From: Hymenobacter frigidus
GTDB lineage: Bacteria > Bacteroidota > Bacteroidia > Cytophagales > Hymenobacteraceae
Reading direction: 5' to 3'
Assembly (NCBI RefSeq): GCF_014640435.1
Contig: NZ_BMGY01000034.1
Span: 1-49,970, forward strand
DNA length: 49,970 nt
The translations under genes were made by a program, and so were the position numbers. Shown here piece by piece: positions 41,245-49,490 of this stretch. The stretch's first letter is position 1; each line of letters opens with the position of its first letter. The notes below the pieces were generated by a model that worked only from the letters and a program-made list of their open reading frames with translations, searched no databases and was not told the DNA's origin.

Positions 41245-44200
41245 TTACGCTACGGCTGCCTCGGTTGCCTTGGGCTTGTGCTTTTTGGCGGTGGCGAAAT
41301 ACGAGTACATAACCGGCACCACGTAGAGCGTGAGGCCGGTGGCGAAAAACAGGCCGCCCACCACGCCAATGCCCATGGCCCGGCGGCTAAGGGCGCCTGC
41401 GCCCGTGGCAATGGCAATGGGCAAAATGCCCAGAATGGCGCACAGTGACGTCATCAAAATGGGCCGGAAGCGCGCCGTGGCCCCCTCAATCAGGCCCGTC
41501 ATGTAATCCACGTTGTGTTTCTCGACGCGCTGGTTGGCGAATTCCACGATGAGAATACCGTTTTTCGTCACCAAGCCAATTAGCATGATGATGCCGATTT
41601 GCGAAAACAAATTTAGCGTTTGGTTGAAATACCACAGGCTAAGCAATGCACCGCTCAAGGCCAGCGGCACCGTGACCATAATGATGACCGGGTCGCGGAA
41701 ACTCTCAAATTGCGCGGCCAGCACCAGGTAAATCAGCACCAGGGCCAGGCCGAAGGCGAAGAGGAGGGAAGATGAGCTTTCCTCAAAGTCGCGTGAAGCC
41801 CCCGATAGCTCGGTCGAAAAGGTGTCGTCGAGACTCTTGTCGGCAATGGCGCGCATGGCGGCGATGCCATCGCCCAGCGTCTTGCCGGGGGCCAGCGAGG
41901 CCGAGAACGTGGCCGAGTTGTAGCGGTTGAAGCGGTAGAGCTGGGGCGGCGTGCTGCTTTCTTCCAGGCGAATAACGTTGTCGAGCTGCACCAGCTCGCC
42001 GGCCGTGTTTTTCACCGACAGCAAGCGCACGTCCAGCGGCTGGTTGCGGTCTTCGCGGGCCACCTGGCCGATAATCTGGTACTGCTTGCCGTTGCGAATA
42101 AAGTAGCCGTAGCGCTGCCCGCTCAGGCCGGATTGCAGCGTTTGCGAAATGCTTTGCACGCTCACGCCCAGGCTTTGAGCTTTCTCGCGGTCAATATTCA
42201 CGCGCAGCTCGGGCTTGTTGAACTTCAGGTTCACGTCCACGAACTGAAAGGTGGGGTCTTGGCGGGCCGCGTCCAGGAACTTGGGCACGGCGGCGCGCAA
42301 CTTCTCAAAATCCTGGGTTTGCACCACAAACTGCACCGGCAGGCCGCCCCCGCCGCCCGAGCCAATGCTCTGGTCCTGCGATACCGAGGTGCGGGCCGCC
42401 GTGAGGCGCTTCACGCCGTTGGTCATGGTTTTGGCCACGTCGTCTTGGGTGCGGGTGCGCTCGTCGGCATTGGTGAGCAGCACCCGGGCGATGCCCGAGT
42501 TGGAGCCCCCGGCAAAGCCCGGCGAGGTCACGGTGAACACGCTGCTCAGGCCCGCGCCGGTCGAGTCGAGCGCCAGCTTGGTCACCTGCGCCATGTAGGC
42601 ATCCATGAACTCGAACGAGGCACCCTCGGGGCCGGTGGCGCTGATGCTCACGCGGCTACGGTCCTCCACCGGGGCCAGCTCGGCGGGGATGGCGCGCATG
42701 AAAAACCAGATGCCGCCGCCCGTCACGGCTATCATCACCCAGGCCAGCCAGCGGTTGTTCAAAAAGGTCTTTAAACTGTTTTGATACGCGTCAATCAGCC
42801 GCTCAAAATACGGTTCAGTCTTGCGGTAGAACCAGTTGTGGGTTTCCTGGCGCTTCAGCAGCTTTGAGCACATCATGGGGGTGAGCGTGAGCGACACGAA
42901 GGCCGAAATCAGTACCGAGCCCGCCACCACAATACCGAACTCGCGGAACAGCCGCCCCGTGATGCCCGTGAGGAACACCACCGGCAGAAACACCGCCGCC
43001 AGCACCACCGTGGTGCTCACCACGGCCACCAGAATTTCCTCGGTGCCCTTGGTGGCCGCCGTTTTGGGGTCCTCGCCGGCCTCAATGCGGCTGTATATAT
43101 TCTCCAGCACCACAATGGCGTCGTCCACCACCAGGCCAATTGCCAGCACGATGGCCAGCAGCGTGAGCACGTTGATGGAGAAGTCGAGTAGGTACATCAC
43201 GAAGAAAATGCCCACCAGCGACACCGGAATGGCCACCACCGGGATGAGCGTGGAGCGCCAGTCGCGCAAAAACAAAAAGATGATGACCACCACCAGCACA
43301 AAGGCCTCGATGATGGTGTGCTCCACCTCGCGAATGGAGTCGCGGATGAAGATGGAGTTGTCGATGGCCGGCTGCAGCTTCAGGTCGGCCGGCAGGTCCT
43401 TGCCGTACTCTTTCAGCCGCTTGTTGAAGGCATCGGCAATGTCAATCTGGTTCGAGCCGGGCTGCGGAATCACGGCCAGGGCCACGCCCGGCGTGCCGTT
43501 TACCCGGAAGATGGTCTGGTCGTTTTCAGGATATAATTCCGCGTAGCCGATATCGGACAAGCGAATCAGCGACACCTCATCTTTGCGGATAATGAGGTTG
43601 TTGAAGTCCGCCACCGAGCTCAGCCGGCCCATGGTGCGCAGCGTGAGCTGGGTGGCTTCGCCGGACACCGCGCCGCTGGGCAGCTCCACGTTCTCGCGCG
43701 TCAGGGCGGCCTGCACATCCACCGGGCTCACGCGCAGGGCGGCGAGCTTCACCGGGTCCAGCCACAGGCGCATGGAGTACTTGCGCTCGCCGTACACCCG
43801 CACTTCCGACACGCCGGGAATGGTCTGAATCCGCTCCTTCAGCGTGTTGTTGGCGTAGTCGGTCAGTTCCAGCAGGGTGCGCTTGTTGCTGTTCAGGTAC
43901 GTGATGACGATGGGCTGCGAGTCGGCATTGGCCTTGCTCACCACGGGCGGGTCAATGTCGCGCGGCAAGCGGCCCTGGGCCCCCGACACCTTGTCGCGCA
44001 CATCGTTGGCGGCGCTTTCCAGGTCGGCATCGAGGTCGAACTCGACCGTAATCTGGGTGCGGCCGTCGCGGCTGTTCGAAGTCAGGTTCTTGATGCCGGC
44101 AATGCCGTTCAGGGCTTCCTCCAGCGGCTCGGTTACCTGGCCCTGCATCACGTCGGCCGAAGCCCCGGTATAGTTGGCCGACACCGTAATGATGGGCGGG

Positions 44201-44322
44201 TCCACGCTCGGGTACTCCCGAATGCTGAGGTACCGGAAGCCGATTACACCAAAAATGATGATGACCAGGCTCATCACAATGGCTAAGACCGGCCGGTTAA
44301 TACTGGTTGACGATAAACTCAT
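41245..44322 (-). CDS. RND efflux pump permease (AcrB/HAE1 family)
   Basis: This 1025-aa inner-membrane pump exports drugs or other amphiphiles using the proton gradient. The N-terminus INRPVLAIVMSLVIIIFGVI is membrane helix 1. The periplasmic porter region shows VDPPIITVSANYTGASADVM. The proton-relay Asp pair lies in GLVVDDAIVVLENIYSRIEA (near residue 400). VAVVSTTVVLAAVFLPVVFL and GLVTKNGILIVEFANQRVEK are typical helices. The second half repeats the domain order. The length matches AcrB-type pumps. The gene is second in the functional order after the adaptor, but a four-helix-bundle gene and AT-rich repeats lie between them. Confidence 0.96.
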   Translation of the reverse strand: MSLSSTSINRPVLAIVMSLVIIIFGVIGFRYLSIREYPSVDPPIITVSANYTGASADVMQGQVTEPLEEALNGIAGIKNLTSNSRDGRTQITVEFDLDADLESAANDVRDKVSGAQGRLPRDIDPPVVSKANADSQPIVITYLNSNKRTLLELTDYANNTLKERIQTIPGVSEVRVYGERKYSMRLWLDPVKLAALRVSPVDVQAALTRENVELPSGAVSGEATQLTLRTMGRLSSVADFNNLIIRKDEVSLIRLSDIGYAELYPENDQTIFRVNGTPGVALAVIPQPGSNQIDIADAFNKRLKEYGKDLPADLKLQPAIDNSIFIRDSIREVEHTIIEAFVLVVVIIFLFLRDWRSTLIPVVAIPVSLVGIFFVMYLLDFSINVLTLLAIVLAIGLVVDDAIVVLENIYSRIEAGEDPKTAATKGTEEILVAVVSTTVVLAAVFLPVVFLTGITGRLFREFGIVVAGSVLISAFVSLTLTPMMCSKLLKRQETHNWFYRKTEPYFERLIDAYQNSLKTFLNNRWLAWVMIAVTGGGIWFFMRAIPAELAPVEDRSRVSISATGPEGASFEFMDAYMAQVTKLALDSTGAGLSSVFTVTSPGFAGGSNSGIARVLLTNADERTRTQDDVAKTMTNGVKRLTAARTSVSQDQSIGSGGGGGLPVQFVVQTQDFEKLRAAVPKFLDAARQDPTFQFVDVNLKFNKPELRVNIDREKAQSLGVSVQSISQTLQSGLSGQRYGYFIRNGKQYQIIGQVAREDRNQPLDVRLLSVKNTAGELVQLDNVIRLEESSTPPQLYRFNRYNSATFSASLAPGKTLGDGIAAMRAIADKSLDDTFSTELSGASRDFEESSSSLLFAFGLALVLIYLVLAAQFESFRDPVIIMVTVPLALSGALLSLWYFNQTLNLFSQIGIIMLIGLVTKNGILIVEFANQRVEKHNVDYMTGLIEGATARFRPILMTSLCAILGILPIAIATGAGALSRRAMGIGVVGGLFFATGLTLYVVPVMYSYFATAKKHKPKATEAAVA

Positions 44323-44325
44323 TTG

Positions 44326-44345
44326 TTAATTAACAATTAATAATT
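44326..44345. repeat. AT-rich flank, left side of four-helix-bundle gene
   Basis: The segment TTAATTAACAATTAATAATT matches 17 of 20 bases with the segment at 44732-44751 in the same orientation. It overlaps the 14-base palindrome TTGTTAATTAACAA (44323-44336), which touches the pump start codon. Together with the right flank it brackets the four-helix-bundle gene. Confidence 0.7.
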
Positions 44346-44350
44346 AAGAA

Positions 44351-44716
44351 TTAATAATTGGGTACTTCAGGTTTTGAGGAGCGGATGATGGCCGTCAGGA
44401 TTTTCAACAACTCTTCGCAGTCGGTCAGTAGGGATTCGGCTTGGGTGCTTTGCAAATAATTCGTGTCACGCAGCAGGCGCAGCCAGTAGTGGGTTTCGCG
44501 GGCTTCTTTGTACGCAATGCTGCATTTTGAAACAAAGTCCTTGCGCGACTGCCCGCCAACAGCTTCCTCCACATTAGCTCCAATGGAAGTTCCACTGCGA
44601 CGAATCTGGTCAGCCAACTGAAAGGCTTGTTTTTCTTTCACCAAAAACTGGCTGAGCCGCACGATGCGAACCAAAAAAGCATAGCTTTTTTGAAGAATTA
44701 TATTTCCCTCTTTCAT
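44351..44716 (-). CDS. Four-helix-bundle protein (23S rRNA intervening-sequence / Avd-like family)
   Basis: This 121-aa protein has the sequence signature of the family: FLVRIVRLSQFLVKEKQAFQ near 15, then QLADQIRRSGTSIGANVEEA near 35 and SKCSIAYKEARETHYWLRLL near 62. Relatives are encoded in 23S rRNA intervening sequences and resemble the Avd accessory protein of diversity-generating retroelements. The biochemical role of stand-alone copies is unknown; basic faces suggest nucleic-acid binding. Here it lies inside an efflux operon, bracketed by AT-rich repeats, with no reverse transcriptase or rRNA nearby. The start MKEGNIILQKSYAF was chosen over ATG 44728. Confidence 0.9.
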   Translation of the reverse strand: MKEGNIILQKSYAFLVRIVRLSQFLVKEKQAFQLADQIRRSGTSIGANVEEAVGGQSRKDFVSKCSIAYKEARETHYWLRLLRDTNYLQSTQAESLLTDCEELLKILTAIIRSSKPEVPNY

Positions 44717-44731
44717 TAGCCACCCCAATTT

Positions 44732-44760
44732 TTAATTACTAATTATTAATTAGTAATTAA
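44732..44760. repeat. AT-rich palindrome, right flank of four-helix-bundle gene
   Basis: Two perfect 14-base arms TTAATTACTAATTA / TAATTAGTAATTAA surround one base. The adaptor gene stop codon lies inside it, so the last residues of the adaptor (LITN) are encoded by the palindrome. Confidence 0.8.
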
Positions 44761-45963
44761 AACGCCGTCGCCGGGCTTCACCTGCAAGATGCCGGTGCGT
44801 AGCACCGAATCACCCACGGCCAGGCCGCTGATAATCTGAATAACCTTATCGGAACGGATACCGATTTTCACCTTCTTCGGCACCATCTTGTTGTTCTTCA
44901 CCGTGTATACGCTGTAGCCGCTGGCCTCCGGAATCACCGATTCGGTGGGGATTTGGAGCGCCGACTCGGTTTCGCCCAGTTGCAGGTTCACGCGCACGAA
45001 GGCCCCGGGGCGCAGCTCGTTGTTGCGGTTGGCAAAGCGGGCGCGCACCGGCTGGGTGCGGCTCACGGGGTCAATTTGCGGGTCGATGGCGTAAACCTTG
45101 GCTTCGTAGTTCTTATTGTTGGCTTCGTCGAGCACGCTCACCACGTCGCCCACCCGTACGTTGGAGGCGAAGCGGCCGGGCACGGCAAAGTCGATTTTCA
45201 CCGGCCGCACTTTCGAAAGGGTCGTGATTTCGGCTCCGGGACTCACGTAGGTGCCCACGGTGGCAGTGCTCAGGCCCAGCACGCCCGCGAAGGGGGCCCG
45301 CACGTAGGCTTTGGCTAAGGTGGCGCGCAGGGCTTGTAAGTCGGCCTGGGCCGTGAGCAGTTGATTATTCGACGTTTCGTATTCCTGGGCGCTGATGTAC
45401 TCCTTGTCTAATAGCGTGCGCTGGCGCTTTTCCTGGTTGCGGAACAGTTTGATGTTGTATTCCTGCTTCCGAATGCCGGCCTGCGCTTCATCGGCATTGA
45501 TGCTGAACAGTAGCTGGCCCTTACTCACGGCCTGTCCTTCCTTGATATTAAGGCTGGTGATTTTGCCCGACAACTCACTTTTGATAATCACCGATTCTTC
45601 GGCCAGTACCGAGCCGGTGGCGGCCACTTCGTCGGTCAGGCTGGTAGCGCGTACCACGTATACTTGTACTGCCAGGCGCTGCCCACCACCTTTGCCTCCG
45701 GGGCCGCCTTTGGCAGCTCCGCCTTTGCCACCGCCGCCACCTTTCTTATCGTCGGCCGTGGTGCTGGGGAAGTACTTTATTTTGACAAAAACCAGCCCGG
45801 TAATCAGCACCGCCGCAATCAGCCAGCCCAGCCAGCCGCGGCCCCCGGAAGCCGGGGTTTCCGGGTCCGGTGGCGTGAGCGGCACGGGGGCGGCGGTAGG
45901 GGCAGGCGTGGAGGTGGTGTCCCAGGTAGTGGGAGGTGCAACGGGTGTTTTTTCCAAGTTCAT
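44746..45963 (-). CDS. RND efflux periplasmic adaptor (HlyD/MFP family)
   Basis: This 405-aa membrane-fusion protein links the RND pump to the TolC-like channel. A Pro/Thr-rich cytoplasmic N-terminus (about 1-42) precedes one membrane helix (GWLGWLIAAVLITGLVFVKI). A Gly/Lys-rich stretch (about 72-97) follows, then the lipoyl/barrel-sandwich region (GSVLAEESVIIKSELSGKIT, LNIKEGQAVSKGQLLFSINA), a coiled hairpin, and the beta-barrel part (VRPVKIDFAVPGRFASNVRV). The C-terminus is QVKPGDGVLITN. It is anchored by a helix and not by a lipid. The start MNLEKTPVAP was preferred; the longer frame to 46413 has an unrelated sequence and overlaps the divergent gene. Confidence 0.93.
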   Translation of the reverse strand: MNLEKTPVAPPTTWDTTSTPAPTAAPVPLTPPDPETPASGGRGWLGWLIAAVLITGLVFVKIKYFPSTTADDKKGGGGGKGGAAKGGPGGKGGGQRLAVQVYVVRATSLTDEVAATGSVLAEESVIIKSELSGKITSLNIKEGQAVSKGQLLFSINADEAQAGIRKQEYNIKLFRNQEKRQRTLLDKEYISAQEYETSNNQLLTAQADLQALRATLAKAYVRAPFAGVLGLSTATVGTYVSPGAEITTLSKVRPVKIDFAVPGRFASNVRVGDVVSVLDEANNKNYEAKVYAIDPQIDPVSRTQPVRARFANRNNELRPGAFVRVNLQLGETESALQIPTESVIPEASGYSVYTVKNNKMVPKKVKIGIRSDKVIQIISGLAVGDSVLRTGILQVKPGDGVLITN

Positions 45964-46146
45964 AACTGGGGAGAACGCACGAACGGCGATAGATGTTAGA
46001 GCGCTTTTCCATCGCCGTAAACAATACGGCCGCGTGATTGGGCAAATAGCGCTTCTATAGTCAGATTTTGGGGTTAAAGGTTGCGCAAATCTCCCGAAAA
46101 CTAGACGTAAGGCACCATCACATAGACCGGCCCTATCTTCGTCCCG

Positions 46147-46503
46147 ATGAAGCCAACTGCCCCCAACTCTCCCGAGCCTCGCAATCTTTTTCAGGATGTG
46201 CATGAAGTTGTGCGCCTTATCCCGGCCGGCCGCGTGAGCACCTACGGCACCATTGCCCACTACCTGGGAGCCCGGCACGGGGCGCGCACCGTGGGCTACG
46301 CCATGATGGCCGCCCACACCGCCGGGCAGTACGTGCCCGCCCATCGGGTGGTCAATCGCCTGGGCCACCTCACCGGGCGCCTGCACTTTGCCACCCCCGA
46401 TGCCATGCAGCAAGCCCTGGAAGCCGAGGGCGTGCGCGTGGTAGAAGACCGGGTGCAGGATTTCGGCCAGCTGCTCTGGGACCCGGCCGTGGAGCTGGTC
46501 TGA
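46147..46503 (+). CDS. Alkyltransferase-like protein (ATL, MGMT family)
   Basis: This 118-aa protein has the MGMT DNA-binding domain: IPAGRVSTYGTIAHYLGARH near residue 25 and ARTVGYAMMAAH near 45. The active-site motif PCHRV of true O6-methylguanine methyltransferases reads PAHRVV here, with Ala65 in place of the acceptor Cys. It therefore cannot accept alkyl groups. ATL proteins bind O6-alkylguanine in DNA and help recruit nucleotide excision repair. GHLTGRLHFATPDAMQQALE follows, then a short C-terminal end. It is divergent from the efflux operon. A 12-base inverted repeat separates it from the next gene. Confidence 0.93.
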   Translation: MKPTAPNSPEPRNLFQDVHEVVRLIPAGRVSTYGTIAHYLGARHGARTVGYAMMAAHTAGQYVPAHRVVNRLGHLTGRLHFATPDAMQQALEAEGVRVVEDRVQDFGQLLWDPAVELV

Positions 46504-46507
46504 GGCT

Positions 46508-46556
46508 AATCAGTTAAAAGTAAAGCTGCGGTTTAACGCCACATTTTTAACTGATT
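46508..46556. terminator. Inverted repeat between convergent genes
   Basis: Perfect 12-base arms AATCAGTTAAAA / TTTTAACTGATT are separated by 25 bases. They occupy the gap between two convergent genes and may act as a weak shared terminator. Confidence 0.5.
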
Positions 46557-48002
46557 TTACTTGCCTGCCGCGGTCAGGCGCTGGATGCGGCGCAACTCAA
46601 ACAACCCTTCTTTGGCCGGTATCAGGCGCAGGGCGGGAGCACTGCCGTCGGTTGGCACCACGCACTCCAGGTAAGTGGGCTGCGAAAAGTTGGGCACGAA
46701 GGAGCGACAGACCTCAGGCCCGGAGCCCGTTTGCACGCAAATTTTCAGGTCGTGGCGGCGGTCCTGCCACGTTAGGACCGCCCATTGGCGGGTGCGAAGC
46801 GGGCGGGTTGGCTGGCCGCTGGCGCTGAAATTCACGGGCTGGTCTTTGGCGGCATCGGCCCGGCGGTACACGTACACGCGGGCCGAGTCGACGGCTTTGG
46901 CAAAGCCGTCGGCATCGGTCTGGCCGGTGTTCTGCGCCGCCACTACCCGGCCTGAGGCGAGGTGCAGTTCGTACACGTCCATGGGGGCCGCACTGTTGGC
47001 GGCGCTGGCAATGGCAGCACCCAAAAGGCCCCCCACAGCCGCAGCCCCCGCCATGTTGGCCGCTGCTTTCTCATCGAACACCGGCGGACCGGTGAAGGTG
47101 AAGTTCCGGCTGTCGGCAGCGGGCATCAGCTTGTAAAAGTGGTTTCGATACACCATCAGCAGCTCTTGGCCGTCGCTCAAGCCCCAGAGGCCAGCGGTGT
47201 TCACGGGTCGGGTGGGGTGCCTGTCATCGGTGCCCAAGTAGTTGGCCTGCACCTCGTCGGTGCCGACCCAGCGCTTGCCGGGGTGGGCAATGTGCTCAAT
47301 TGCGAACGGAAACTCCGGCTCGCTCGGCGCGTTGTTTTGAAATTCCTGCAAACTGCGGTACAGGCCGCGCTTGGGAGCCGCGCCGGCTGCCTGAATGGCA
47401 AAGTGCGGGTTGGCCGCGCCGCCGCGGCCGGCCAGGGCGTCGGCACGGGTCAGGGTTTCGGATGGGATGGTTGGTGCGGGCAGGGCGGCAAGCTTGCGCA
47501 GCGCCTGTTGCAGCAGCAACGCTAGGTTGGTGGCGTGGCGTTTAGTTACTTCCAGCCCGCTGCGGCGCGTGGTTTCGCCCACGGTTAGCAGCACACGGAA
47601 AGTGCTGTCGGGTTGCGGCTCCAGGAAATCGGCCACCAGTTCGGCCTCGGCGATTTCGGCACTGGCTCGCATTTCCTCGGTCAGGGCCAGCGTGAACACG
47701 CGTAGCACTACCGGCCGGGCACCCGCGACGGCCGGCAGCTGCGTGCGGAAAAACTGCGTCAACTCCGCGGTTAGGGGTTGGACAAAATCGGCCGAAACCG
47801 TTTCGTTGGCCATGCCGCGGTGCACCGTGCCCAGCTCGCTGCGGTCGGAGCGCAGGTCCAGCACGCGCGTCACCTGCCAGGGGCCAGCGGGCACTTCGAG
47901 CTTCTCTGCATTCAAGCTGAGGCGGTAGGTTTGGGCGCGGCCCGAATGAGCAGTTAGGATTAACCACAGGCAGGCCAGAGAGAAAGTTAGCGGGCGATTC
48001 AT
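46557..48002 (-). CDS. Secreted uncharacterised protein
   Basis: This 481-aa protein has a signal peptide (MNRPLTFSLACLWLILTAHS, cleavage about residue 23 before QTYRLSL). It was not assigned to a family. The N-terminal half is mixed, with LVADFLEPQPDSTFRVLLTV near 145. A glycine/alanine-rich hydrophobic stretch (AANMAGAAAVGGLLGAAIAS, about 345-365) lies in the middle and could be a membrane-active or glycine-zipper segment. Beta-rich regions follow with VDSARVYVYRRADAAKDQPV and QWAVLTWQDRRHDLKICVQT. A -7 element next to the start codon suggests a leaderless mRNA. Confidence 0.75.
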   Translation of the reverse strand: MNRPLTFSLACLWLILTAHSGRAQTYRLSLNAEKLEVPAGPWQVTRVLDLRSDRSELGTVHRGMANETVSADFVQPLTAELTQFFRTQLPAVAGARPVVLRVFTLALTEEMRASAEIAEAELVADFLEPQPDSTFRVLLTVGETTRRSGLEVTKRHATNLALLLQQALRKLAALPAPTIPSETLTRADALAGRGGAANPHFAIQAAGAAPKRGLYRSLQEFQNNAPSEPEFPFAIEHIAHPGKRWVGTDEVQANYLGTDDRHPTRPVNTAGLWGLSDGQELLMVYRNHFYKLMPAADSRNFTFTGPPVFDEKAAANMAGAAAVGGLLGAAIASAANSAAPMDVYELHLASGRVVAAQNTGQTDADGFAKAVDSARVYVYRRADAAKDQPVNFSASGQPTRPLRTRQWAVLTWQDRRHDLKICVQTGSGPEVCRSFVPNFSQPTYLECVVPTDGSAPALRLIPAKEGLFELRRIQRLTAAGK

Positions 48003-48006
48003 TCAC

Positions 48007-48014
48007 CAAAGCTA
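48007..48014 (-). promoter_or_regulatory. Putative -7 element adjacent to the start codon of the secreted protein
   Basis: The minus strand reads TAGCTTTG, an exact TAnnTTTG match, ending 4 bases before ATG 48002. Transcription would begin at or within the start codon, which suggests a leaderless mRNA. No -33 partner is evident. Confidence 0.4.
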
Positions 48015-48103
48015 CAGCCATTGATGCAGCCTAAAAAACCGAAAAGGCGTTGCTATGCCCCAAGCATGGGCAGTGGTGCATTCTTGATTAAACCATTATC
48101 TAT

Positions 48104-48886
48104 CAGGTTGAACGCATTCAAATTGGGGCCATTTTAGCCAATACGGTCCTCAAATACTCATCGTTCCATCCCGCCATTTTCTGTCGATTCTTGGTGCTAT
48201 TCGCGTCTTGGACTTGGTGAAGTGCTTGCAGGACCAACTGGCGGGCGGTGGCCAGGTTCAGCGGCCCGTCGTCGAGGCGGGTGCGTTGCCGGTCCTCGCG
48301 AAAGACCACATCGGGTTTCTAAGGCAGCCGGCCGCAGCGCAACTGACCAGGTTTTGCTGTAAGTCCAGGGCCCGCAGCAGGTCGGGAATGGCCGTTTTCC
48401 GGGTGCTTCTGGTCGCCGCTTTTTCCTGACTCAGCACCAGCGAATGCGTCGAGGCCCACGCGCTGACGATACAGATGCCGCTTTTTTGGCCCCGGCCCGC
48501 GCCGTCCCCCGCAACACGTTGCCGTCCACGCTCACCGCTTGCAACGGCTCCTCAACACCGGCCAGCACCTGCGCCGACCAAGCGTAAAGACAGCGCCCGA
48601 AAGCGTCGGTGTCCTGCGCCGGAAAACCCGTGTGAACGTGTCGTGCGACGGAATTCCGGTGGATGAGTCCAAAAACGTGCGTAAAAAATGCTTCCTCGCG
48701 GCGGCCGTACGCTCCAACTTCCTCGAAATCGTCCGCTCCGCTAATGAGCGCGCACAAGGCGATGACGAGAATATCCACCAAATGGTGCTTTTTGCACCGA
48801 TTTGCTCGATAATCAGGCATCTCCGCAAAGAAAGTGCGCCAGTTCATGCTCCAAAGGTCTGACCCATTTTAAATGCGTTCAACCTG
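48104..48886. mobile_element. Degenerate ISAs1-type insertion sequence
   Basis: The two ends carry matching terminal inverted repeats, CAGGTTGAACGCATTCAAAT on the left and the same with TTTAAAA on the right strand. The CAGG start fits the ISAs1 family. The element is about 780 bases long, against about 1.1-1.4 kb for intact members. The bases next to the two ends (TTATCTAT and CACCAACG) do not form a target-site duplication. The transposase inside is broken. Confidence 0.85.
48118..48847 (-). pseudogene. ISAs1 family transposase remnant
   Basis: Three frames together recover an ISAs1 transposase. It starts MNWRTFFAEMPDYRANRCKK with HHLVDILVIALCALISGADD. Another frame gives HFLRTFLDSSTGIPSHDTFT. 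The first frame then resumes with TDAFGRCLYAW and LQAVSVDGNVLRGTA. A further shift gives VSAWASTHSLVLSQEKAATR and TAIPDLLRALDL. It then jumps across an internal deletion to the C-terminal part NLATARQLVLQALHQVQDAN ... MAGWNDEYLRTVLAKM. The region between DLLRALDL and the C-terminal part is missing. It cannot produce an active enzyme. Confidence 0.9.
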
Positions 48887-49319
48887 CACCAACGAAGGCG
48901 ATGTGCCCGTGTACCTCGACGGCGTGCACGTGGGCGATGCCGCTCAGAATCAGTTTCAGCTGGGTCTGCGCTACGAGCCGTTCCGTGGCGCTTATATCCG
49001 TCCCTCGTTCCTTCTCTTCACCAAGTATTACTCGGCCTTCAACCCCGACCTCATCCGCGACCCCGCATCCAGTACCGACTCGTATCGGCTGCCTACTTCG
49101 CGCAACCTCGACCTGCACATGGGCTACGATTTCAAGCCCGTGTATAAAGACCGGGTGCTGTGCCTGGGCATTAGAGGTTCCATTCTGAACGTGCTGAACG
49201 AATTCTACTTCACCGACGTGTCGAATCAAGCCAATTTCAATACCAGCGGCCTCGACCAGTTGCAGGCCTTCTTCAACCGCGGCCGCACCTTCACGGTGGG
49301 CCTTTCGGCCACGCTGTAA
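48887..49319 (+). pseudogene. 3' fragment of a TonB-dependent receptor gene
   Basis: The frame encodes outer-membrane beta-barrel strands: FQLGLRYEPFRGAYIRPSFL, SRNLDLHMGYDFKPVYKDRV and LGIRGSILNVLNEFYFTDVS. It ends FTVGLSATL, a typical barrel C-terminus. The N-terminal plug and most barrel strands are absent, because the sequence begins abruptly at the end of the ISAs1 remnant. The first in-frame ATG (48873) lies in the insertion-sequence end. This is the tail of a SusC/TonB-type receptor whose front part was removed or moved. Confidence 0.85.
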
Positions 49320-49418
49320 AGCCAGCGCCGGTTTTCGGACTATTACACTCGTTACGAAATGCTTCGCGAAAAGTAAGCGACTGTAGAGCCGCAATCCACT
49401 TTGTGATGAGTACAGCTC

Positions 49419-49468
49419 GTAAGTAAAGCCCCACTTCCTGCGCGTCAGGAGGTGAGGCTTTACTTACG
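49419..49468. terminator. Terminator between the receptor fragment and receiver gene
   Basis: The arms CGTAAGTAAAGCC(C)CACTTCCTG and CAGGAGGTGAGGCTTTACTTACG pair with two mismatches around CGCGT. It serves the convergent genes on both sides. Confidence 0.75.
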
Positions 49469-49490
49469 ATTTGGGGAAAGAATCAGCCCA

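Noticed and set aside
44351..44760. Diversity-generating retroelement
   Set aside because: An Avd-like protein is present, but no reverse transcriptase, template repeat or variable repeat was seen nearby.
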